In this document: positions 1-6,250 of the stretch, in pieces
Layout of the letters: each line of letters begins with the position of its first letter
Position numbering within the stretch: the first letter of the stretch is position 1
From: Rubrobacter sp.
GTDB lineage: Bacteria; Actinomycetota; Rubrobacteria; Rubrobacterales; Rubrobacteraceae
Direction of reading: 5' to 3'
NCBI GenBank assembly: GCA_016781725.1
Contig: JADDPU010000452.1
Coordinates: forward strand, 1-6,250
Length of the DNA: 6,250 nucleotides
Notes under the pieces: generated by a model
The model's input: the letters and a program-made list of their open reading frames with translations, nothing else
Told to the model about the DNA's origin: nothing
Databases searched by the model: none
Position numbers and translations under genes: made by a program

Positions 1-523
1 TGATGCGGGTGGTGTCGAGCTTCGGCACGGGGTTGGCGACGACCAGACGGTCGTTGACCTCGAGCGCCGGGGTCTCGGGGAAGAGGCTCGCCGTGTGGCC
101 ATCCTCCCCGATGCCGAGCCAGATCAGATCGAACCGAGGAGGGTCTTCCTCACCGAAGAAACCCCGCAGCTCATCCTCGTAGGAGAGGGCGGCCTCGTCG
201 GGGGGCAGCTCGCCCCGCATCCGGTGGACGCTGCCGACGGGGACATGATCCAACAAGGCCTCGCGGGCCATGCGGTAGTTGGAGCCCTCGTGATCCGGGG
301 GCACGCTTCTCTCGTCGCCGAAGAAGACGTGGACCCTCTCCCAGTCGATCGTCTTGGCAAAGTCGCGCGCCAGGAGCCCGTAGGCAGCCTTCGGGGTCGA
401 GCCTCCGGCGAGCGCGACGGCGAAGCGGCCCCGCTCCTCGAGGGCCCCGGCGGCCTTCGCCGCGAACTCGCGGGCGGCGGCCCCGGCGAGCTCTGCGGGG
501 TCCTCGTAGACCCGGAGGTTCAC
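1..523 (-). CDS. pgl: 6-phosphogluconolactonase, 3' end cut off by the window edge
   Basis: This enzyme hydrolyses 6-phosphoglucono-1,5-lactone to 6-phosphogluconate, the second step of the oxidative pentose phosphate pathway in the cytosol. I translated 174 codons from the GTG at 523. The family signatures appear in order: LAGGSTPK (38-45) in the N-terminal phosphate-binding part, VFFGDERSVPPDHEGSNYRM (66-85), and the active-site segment LGIGEDGHTASLF (136-148), whose H143 corresponds to the conserved catalytic-region histidine. Family members are usually about 240-260 residues, so roughly the last third lies beyond base 1. The start is placed where the GTG overlaps the opcA TGA (GTGA), with a weak GGAG about 11 nt upstream, so translation is probably coupled to opcA. 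The residues after H143 read FPETPAL where many homologues have FPGTPAL; this is minor variation. The family assignment is firm and only the unseen C-terminus is uncertain. Confidence 0.93.
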   Translation of the reverse strand, partial: MNLRVYEDPAELAGAAAREFAAKAAGALEERGRFAVALAGGSTPKAAYGLLARDFAKTIDWERVHVFFGDERSVPPDHEGSNYRMAREALLDHVPVGSVHRMRGELPPDEAALSYEDELRGFFGEEDPPRFDLIWLGIGEDGHTASLFPETPALEVNDRLVVANPVPKLDTTRI

Positions 524-1589
524 AGGTCCAGAATCTCCACGGCCGCGGCGAGGGCGCGCTCGTAGGCCTCGTCGTGCCCGCGGTACCCGAGCTCCTCCCC
601 GACCAGGACGCCGAGGTCGAAGGAGCCCAAGTGTACGGTGCGCTCCGCCAGCAGCTCGTCGCCGCGCATGACGGTGGTGCGCACGTCGGAGAGCTCGCGG
701 TGGCGCGAGACCTGGAAGCTCTGGCCCTCAGAGTAGAGCCGGATGCGGCGCAGCCTGGCGTCCGGCGAGCCCGCGGAGAGCTCGACGTCTATGGTGCCAG
801 ATGGCCCCGAGTACTCTATCCGGCGGGTCTCCTCATCGCGGCTGGCGCCCTCCGCCTTCCATCCGAGGGTTGAGGCGAGCCAGCCGGTAAGGAGGAGCGC
901 CCGGTTCTCCCCGCCTGGCGCGTAGAGGACCTCGACGCGTTCGATCTTCTCGAGCTCACCGGCCCGCTCGGGGGAGCCAAAGGTGTCGGCGAGCAGGGAG
1001 CGCCAGGGCGAGAGCCCGACCCATTGCAGATCCCCTATAGCGGGGGTCGCGGGGTCTTCGAGCAGGGCCGCTATCTCGCGCAGGCAGCCCTCACCGTTCC
1101 CGGCGGCGGCCGAGTCAAGGATCACCCGGTCGGCCAGCTCCGCCATCGCGGCGAACTCGGGCGAGCGGGGCGAGAACTCGCCGGGGTACCAGAGAAAGAC
1201 CGGCAGGTCAGGTATGAGAAGGGGTCCGGCGAAGCTCTCGAGGTGCGTGGCCGGCGGGCCCTCGGCGTGGATCGTCACCTGCTCGGCGCAGACCTGCGCG
1301 CCGCCACCCCCCCTGATATTGCAGAACGCCGAGAGCCCCACCTCGACGTTGCGCTCGCCGTCGGGGTCGGCGATGAAGACTATGGCCCGGGCGGGGTAGC
1401 GGCCGGCGAGTTTGGAGACCGAGTCAGTTACCTCGGGGGCTGACTCCTCGTCGGTCACCACGATCAGGTTAAGGACGCTGGAGCGCAGGGCCAGCGTCCC
1501 GTCTTCGTTGGTGCGAAGTTTGCCAAGCTCGCGCTCTACCTGGGCGACGCTCATCGCGCCGCCGCCGGGGGCCTCCCTGGACTCCCCGA

Positions 1590-1593
<4 letters not shown>
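520..1593 (-). CDS. opcA: Glucose-6-phosphate dehydrogenase assembly/activator protein OpcA
   Basis: OpcA is a non-catalytic partner of glucose-6-phosphate dehydrogenase, known from cyanobacteria and actinobacteria, that promotes its oligomerisation or activity; it is encoded directly after zwf here. From the GTG at 1593 the protein has 357 residues. Family features are a RYPARAIV segment (65-72, usually HPSRAI-like), the conserved QVCAEQVTI stretch (100-108) and LIPDLPVFLWYPG (126-138), followed by a C-terminal half that ends EILDL. It has only three cysteines (91, 102, 170). A longer frame opens at a GTG at 1605, but the purine-rich GGAGGAGG lies inside that extension and sits correctly for the 1593 GTG, whose GTGA overlaps the zwf stop. 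An ATG at 1554 is a third option with a poorer ribosome site. A run of seven G at 1307-1313 encodes part of a Gly4 stretch (95-98). The function is well supported; the start is moderately certain. Confidence 0.9.
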
Positions 1594-3128
<1,535 letters not shown>

Positions 3129-3132
3129 CGGC

Positions 3133-4050
3133 CTACTTCTCGTGCTCGGTGGCGGCTTCCTTGATCGCGTGCCCGCCGAACTCGCCGCGCAGGGCGGCTA
3201 TGACCTTCATGGCGAAGGAGTCGTCCTGGCGAGAGGCGAAGCGGGCGAAGAGCGAGCCGGTGATGGCGTTGGCCGGCACATCTTCTTCTATGGCCTCCAA
3301 CACCGTCCAGCGGCCCTCGCCGGAGTCCTCGACGTAGCCGCGCACGCTCTCCAGGTTCGCGTCCTTCTCGAAGGCTCTCTCGGCGAGTTCGAGCAGCCAG
3401 CTGCGGACGACGCTCCCCTGGTTCCACAGGCTGGAGAGCGCCCTGAGGTCGTAGTCGTAGCGGGACTTCTGCAGGATCTCGAACCCTTCCGCGTAGGCCT
3501 GGAGCATCCCGTACTCGACGCCGTTGTGGACCATCTTGGCGAAGTGCCCGGCGCCCGCGTCCCCGAGGAAGGCGTAGCCGTTCTCGGGGGCTAAAGTCTT
3601 GAAGGCCGGCTCGACGTGCTCGAAGGCGTCGGCGTCGCCCCCGATCATGGTGCAGTAACCGACGTCGTAGCCCCAGATCCCGCCCGAGACGCCGGCATCG
3701 AGCCACCTGAGGCCGGCGCCCCTGACCTCCCTGGCCCTGGCCACGGAGTCCCTGAAGTAAGAGTTGGCCCCGTCCACGATGATGTCGCCCTCGTCGGCGA
3801 GCTCGGTGAGGTGCCTGACCATCTCGTCCGTCACGTCCCCGGCCGGGAGCATGGACCAGAGCACCCTCGGGGGCTCGAGCTTCCCCACGAACTCCTCAAC
3901 GCTGTAGGCGCCCTCGGCGCCGGCCGCAACCGCCTCGTCTACCTTGCCCGAGGTGCGGTTGCCGGCGACGACGCGGTGGTCCCCCTTGTCCACTAGCCGG
4001 CGCACCATGTTGAACCCCATCCGCCCCATGCCCCAGATACCGATGTCCAC
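3133..4050 (-). CDS. gnd: 6-phosphogluconate dehydrogenase (decarboxylating), short YqeC-like type
   Basis: This enzyme oxidatively decarboxylates 6-phosphogluconate to ribulose-5-phosphate, CO2 and a reduced nicotinamide cofactor, the third oxidative-branch step. At 305 residues it belongs to the short class (about 300) and not the classical ~470-residue class. Visible motifs are the Rossmann GMGRMG (7-12), GNRTSGK (30-36) after the second strand, DGANSYF (93-99), the substrate-binding SGG (122-124), and the catalytic segment K172-M-V-H175-N176-G-V-E179, which has the K/E spacing of known 6PGDHs. An arginine in NRT usually contacts the 2'-phosphate of NADP+ in this superfamily, so NADP+ use is plausible, although several short enzymes are described as NAD+-preferring. 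The GTG start follows a strong AGGGAGGAG (4055-4063) with a six-base gap from its GGAGG core. A 48-bp gap separates it from tal, and zwf follows four bases after its TAG stop. Confidence 0.93.
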   Translation of the reverse strand: MDIGIWGMGRMGFNMVRRLVDKGDHRVVAGNRTSGKVDEAVAAGAEGAYSVEEFVGKLEPPRVLWSMLPAGDVTDEMVRHLTELADEGDIIVDGANSYFRDSVARAREVRGAGLRWLDAGVSGGIWGYDVGYCTMIGGDADAFEHVEPAFKTLAPENGYAFLGDAGAGHFAKMVHNGVEYGMLQAYAEGFEILQKSRYDYDLRALSSLWNQGSVVRSWLLELAERAFEKDANLESVRGYVEDSGEGRWTVLEAIEEDVPANAITGSLFARFASRQDDSFAMKVIAALRGEFGGHAIKEAATEHEK

Positions 4051-4098
4051 TTAGCTCCTCCCTGTGGTCGTCGCCCGGCTTCGGGTCTCCCTTCGAGC

Positions 4099-5193
4099 CT
4101 AACTCACTAGCTGGCGGCCCTTGTTCTCTATCTCCTCGAGCATCTCGTTGAAGGGCTCGGCGAACTTCTCGATGCCCTGTTGCTCGAGCGTGTCGGTGAC
4201 GTCCTCGTAGTCGAGGCCGGCCTCGCGCAGCCGCCCGAGGAGCTCTACCGCCTCCTCGACGCCCTCTTCGAGGGTCGGTTGGATCTCGGCGTGGTCCTTG
4301 ACCGCCGCTATGGTCTTCTTTGGCATGGTGTTCACGGTCTCGGGCCCGACGAGCCCCTCGACGTAGATCGTGTCGGGCAGGTCGGGGTCCTTGGTCGAGG
4401 TCGAAGCCCACAAGAGCCGCTGTTTGTTGGCGCCCTTCTCCTCCAGCGAGCGCCACCGGGCGCCGCCGAAGACCTGCTTGTAGACCCGGTAGGCCAGCTT
4501 GGCGTTGGCTATGGCGAGCTTGTCCTTGAGATCCTCGGCCCCGAGCTCCTCGAGCCGCCTGTTGGCCTCGACGTCTATCCTGGAGACGAAGAAGCTCGCC
4601 ACCGAGCGCACGCCCGAGGGGTCTCCGCCGTTCTCGACGAGCCTCTGTACGCCCCGGATGTAGGCCCTGGCGACCTCGCGGTAGCGCTCGAGCGAGAAGA
4701 TCAGGGTGACGTTTATCGACTTGCCGCGGGAGATCATCTCCTCTATGGCCACGAGCCCCTGCAAGGTGGCGGGTATCTTGACGAAGAGGTTTGGCCTGTC
4801 CACCATCTCGTGCAACCTGGCTGCCTCGTCTATGGTGGCCTGGATGTCGTGGGCGATGTCGGGCTGGACCTCCAAGGAGACGAACCCGTCCTCTCCCCCG
4901 GTCCTCTCGTAGACCGGCATAAAGAGGTCGCAGGCATCCCGGATGTCGGCCTGGGCGACGCTCCAGAACATCTCCTTCGGGTCGTCCTCCGAGCGGGCGA
5001 GCTCCTGGAGCTGATCGTCGTAGAGGTCCGAGCCGCCGATGGCCTTCTGGAAGATGGCCGGGTTCGAGGTTATGCCCACGATCCCCTCGTCTATCATCCG
5101 CTGGAGGCCACCGTTCTTGATGTCCTCGCGGGAGAGCTCGTCGACCCAGGGCGCCTGCCCCAGCTCCTGCATCCTGCGCAAACGTTCGTTCAC
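4099..5193 (-). CDS. tal: Transaldolase, actinobacterial ~365-residue type
   Basis: Transaldolase moves a dihydroxyacetone unit between sedoheptulose-7-phosphate and glyceraldehyde-3-phosphate, linking the pentose phosphate pathway to glycolysis. The 364-residue protein has GITSNPAIFQKAI (40-52), the DGFVSLEV strand (102-109), and NLFVKIPAT (135-143), in which K139 is the Schiff-base lysine; INVTLIFS and LLWASTSTKDP follow in the C-terminal half. The length and the GITSNPAIF/WASTSTKDP wording fit the longer transaldolases that lie next to zwf and opcA in actinobacteria. The GTG start is supported by GAGGAGG at 5199-5205, five bases upstream. It is the first gene of the visible operon, with a long non-coding stretch before it; no transketolase gene lies immediately upstream, unlike in Mycobacterium or Corynebacterium. 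At least nine isoleucines use ATA. Confidence 0.96.
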   Translation of the reverse strand: MNERLRRMQELGQAPWVDELSREDIKNGGLQRMIDEGIVGITSNPAIFQKAIGGSDLYDDQLQELARSEDDPKEMFWSVAQADIRDACDLFMPVYERTGGEDGFVSLEVQPDIAHDIQATIDEAARLHEMVDRPNLFVKIPATLQGLVAIEEMISRGKSINVTLIFSLERYREVARAYIRGVQRLVENGGDPSGVRSVASFFVSRIDVEANRRLEELGAEDLKDKLAIANAKLAYRVYKQVFGGARWRSLEEKGANKQRLLWASTSTKDPDLPDTIYVEGLVGPETVNTMPKKTIAAVKDHAEIQPTLEEGVEEAVELLGRLREAGLDYEDVTDTLEQQGIEKFAEPFNEMLEEIENKGRQLVS

Positions 5194-5249
5194 CCTCGCC
5201 TCCTCGTGGAGTCCGCCGTCGGGACGCTCTTGCCCCTCGTCTATTCAGT

Positions 5250-5289
5250 CTACCCCGCTAACACTCCAGGGAAAAGTTGTGCTACCCCG
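5250..5289. repeat. Pair of 8-bp direct repeats upstream of tal
   Basis: CTACCCCG occurs at 5250-5257 and again at 5282-5289, a 32-bp period (about three helical turns), 57-96 bp upstream of the tal start. Such spacing can suit a dimeric or cooperative regulator, but two 8-mers in GC-rich DNA may be chance. I name no regulator. Confidence 0.25.
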
Positions 5290-5473
5290 TCTCGGGAGAA
5301 GGGAGAGTCTGGTCCACACCCCGGCACTCGACGATTAGACGCTCCCAAGCGACGGCGGTCCGGACGTTGGGAGAGCGGGCAGAGATAGGCGCGGTCGCGA
5401 GGCTCCTCGGGGTAAGGACTCGAACGGGGCACCACCAGGAGAGGGTCGGGCTGCTGGGGGAGCCGCAACGCTC

Positions 5474-5511
5474 GGAGGTAGGATACCGGCCGTACACGGC
5501 GGACAACCTCC
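5474..5511. repeat. Inverted repeat with nested hairpin in the tal upstream region
   Basis: GGAGGT (5474-5479) pairs with ACCTCC (5506-5511). Inside it, GCCG (5489-5492) pairs with CGGC (5497-5500) around a four-base loop, so a two-level stem is possible in RNA from either strand. The adjacent GCGT-loop-ACGC also pairs. It may be part of a structured leader; its function is unknown. Confidence 0.35.
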
Positions 5512-5605
5512 CGGTGCGTCTGCAACGCAAAAAGGTTTCCTGGGCGATCCTTGCTCCGACGGCGCGACGTACTCGGGGCATTGCTCCCGAAGACCGAAGG
5601 GCTAC

Positions 5606-5673
5606 GCGCAGCTTTCGAAGAAGAGCGCATGGCCAGCTTCGGGGGAGGCTCGCCAAGGCCTGGAAAGCTGCGC
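5606..5673. repeat. Perfect 11-bp inverted repeat enclosing 46 bases
   Basis: GCGCAGCTTTC (5606-5616) is the exact reverse complement of GAAAGCTGCGC (5663-5673). The enclosed segment contains two GGCC sites that could extend the fold. An 11-bp perfect match at this distance is unlikely to be pure chance, although GC-rich sequence raises the background. It could be the stem of a small RNA or leader, or the remnant of an element; no flanking target duplication is evident. Confidence 0.45.
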
Positions 5674-5721
5674 AAACTCATCGTGAAGCGACGAGCCCGA
5701 AGCCGTCGGCCTGACCACTAG

Positions 5722-5760
5722 AGAGGCCGCACCACCGCCGTCAGTGGTGGTGCGGCCTCT
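5722..5760 (-). terminator. Strong hairpin downstream of ssb without U-tail
   Basis: A perfect 15-bp stem, AGAGGCCGCACCACC (5722-5736) with its exact complement at 5746-5760, encloses a nine-base loop and begins 20 bases after the ssb stop. No T-run follows on either strand. In high-GC actinobacteria such U-less stems at gene ends are commonly proposed as terminators. It probably ends or stabilises the ssb transcript and insulates the tal operon; an RNA-stability role is an alternative. Confidence 0.7.
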
Positions 5761-5769
5761 AAGCTGGAG

Positions 5770-5789
5770 AAAAACCCTTCTTAAAAGGG
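5770..5789 (-). terminator. Small U-tailed hairpin spanning the ssb stop codon
   Basis: Read on the minus strand, CCCTT (plus 5785-5789) pairs with AAGGG (plus 5775-5779) around a five-base loop that contains most of the ssb TAA, followed directly by five T (plus 5770-5774). The layout is that of an intrinsic terminator but the 5-bp stem is weak. With the large hairpin behind it, it may form a tandem terminator. Confidence 0.4.
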
Positions 5790-6227
5790 GATATCCTCGA
5801 AATCTTCTTCGTTGATATCCACCTCTTCACGCCCTCCGCCGCGCCTGCCACCACCGCCGCGCCGGCCGGCGGAGCTACCACCCCCCGAGGGGGCGCCGTC
5901 TTCGGAGTCGCTCCTGCCGCCGAGGAACTGTACGTTGTCTGCGACGATGTCGATAGCGCTCCGCTTCGAGCCATCTTGGGCTTCCCAGGTACGGTATTGC
6001 AGGCGACCTTCCAAGAGGACGGGGTCCCCCTTCTTGGTGTAATTTGCAACGCGCTCGCCGAGATCCCGCCATGCGGAGACGTTGAAGAAATCTACCTCTT
6101 CGTTCTTGGAAAACACCCGATTCACCGCTAATCCGAACCCGCACACCGGCGTGCCGTTCTGCGTGAACCTCAGCTCGGGGTCCCTGGTCAAATTTCCGGC
6201 GAGCACTACACGATTAAAGCTGACCAC
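5781..6227 (-). CDS. ssb: Single-stranded DNA-binding protein
   Basis: SSB coats single-stranded DNA during replication, repair and recombination and recruits partner proteins through its C-terminal tip. The 148-residue protein has an N-terminal OB-fold (about 1-105) with FNRVVLAGNLTRDPELRFT (4-22), VDFFNVSAW (45-53) and a DPVLLEGRL strand. A Gly/Arg/Ser-rich flexible linker (about 108-133) follows, then an acidic tip ending EDFEDIPF, the conserved partner-binding end. It is slightly shorter than many SSBs (about 150-180) because of the short linker. The GTG start is seven bases from a near-perfect AAGGAGG (6235-6241). In many bacteria ssb sits between rpsF and rpsR; here no rpsR follows, only hairpins, so this is either a separate ssb copy or a rearranged locus. 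The upstream neighbour is outside the window. Confidence 0.96.
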   Translation of the reverse strand: MVSFNRVVLAGNLTRDPELRFTQNGTPVCGFGLAVNRVFSKNEEVDFFNVSAWRDLGERVANYTKKGDPVLLEGRLQYRTWEAQDGSKRSAIDIVADNVQFLGGRSDSEDGAPSGGGSSAGRRGGGGRRGGGREEVDINEEDFEDIPF

Positions 6228-6250
6228 AGCTAATCCTCCTTCTCTTGGTC

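Larger units (their letters stand above)
5194..5721. other. Non-coding spacer with inverted repeats; probable tal operon leader/promoter
   Basis: About 530 bp lie between the ssb terminator region and the tal start. Open frames of 124-145 codons exist on both strands here (for example 5250-5681 minus and 5277-5714 plus). They overlap each other, are rich in Arg/Pro/Ser, lack a good ribosome site and match no family I know, so I do not call them genes. I found no tRNA, tmRNA, RNase P or SRP signature and no known riboswitch consensus. Several inverted repeats are present (5474-5511, 5606-5673). The promoter of tal-gnd-zwf-opcA-pgl must lie here or further upstream, but no convincing -35/-10 pair is visible. 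A structured 5' leader or a small RNA is possible but unproven. Confidence 0.5.

Noticed and set aside
95..565. A 156-codon plus-strand frame over pgl
   Set aside because: It is antisense to a clear 6-phosphogluconolactonase with intact motifs.
5247..5275. Possible minus-strand promoter with TAGACT as -10 and TTTTCC as -35, 17 bases apart
   Set aside because: The -10 matches only 4 of 6 and the -35 3 of 6 consensus bases, which is too weak to call without transcript data.
4180..5388. A 402-codon open frame on the plus strand opposite tal
   Set aside because: It mirrors the codon structure of the certain tal gene, is low-complexity Leu/Val/Gly/Asp-rich, and has no family features.
5401..5470. 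A tRNA-like T-loop on the minus strand (GTTCGAGTCC near 5416-5425)
   Set aside because: The flanking bases do not form a T-stem, and no matching acceptor stem, anticodon arm or D arm can be drawn around it.
5521..5560. Terminator-like AAGG...CCTTTTT on the minus strand
   Set aside because: The stem is only four base pairs with a long loop, far from any gene end.
5250..5714. Overlapping open frames of 124-145 codons on both strands in the spacer
   Set aside because: Arg/Pro/Ser-rich composition, no recognisable domain, no Shine-Dalgarno sequence, and they occupy the same DNA in several frames, as expected for GC-rich non-coding sequence.
5812..5880. GC-rich imperfect repeats (GCCGCC/CCACC units)
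   Set aside because: They encode the Gly/Arg-rich linker of SSB and need no other explanation.

Overview
The window is a single-strand (minus) stretch of a high-GC actinobacterial chromosome. Gene order, the transaldolase subtype, the presence of OpcA, GTG starts, GGAGG ribosome binding sites and frequent ATA isoleucine codons together suggest a deep-branching actinobacterium. Rubrobacter or a relative is my best guess, as an inference and not a database match.

All six recognisable genes read right to left. At the right end (5781-6227) is a single-stranded DNA-binding protein, ssb. It is followed by a small U-tailed hairpin on its stop codon and then a perfect 15-bp hairpin, which probably end its transcript. 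Next comes about 530 bp (5194-5721) with no convincing gene. It contains several inverted repeats and should hold the promoter and leader of the operon below.

From 5193 down to the left edge is a compact pentose-phosphate operon: tal (transaldolase), gnd (short-type 6-phosphogluconate dehydrogenase), zwf (glucose-6-phosphate dehydrogenase), opcA (G6PDH assembly/activator protein) and pgl (6-phosphogluconolactonase, cut by the window edge at codon 174). The gaps are 48 bp for tal-gnd, 4 bp for gnd-zwf, and GTGA stop/start overlaps for zwf-opcA and opcA-pgl. These genes supply the whole oxidative branch (glucose-6-phosphate to ribulose-5-phosphate, yielding NADPH), the factor that keeps its first enzyme active, and one enzyme of the non-oxidative branch.

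Nothing here looks like a defence system, mobile element, CRISPR array or tRNA/rRNA gene. The points worth a second look are the unexplained structured spacer 5194-5721, the short-type gnd with an NADP-like NRT motif inside the operon, the ATA codon habit, and the tandem hairpins after ssb.
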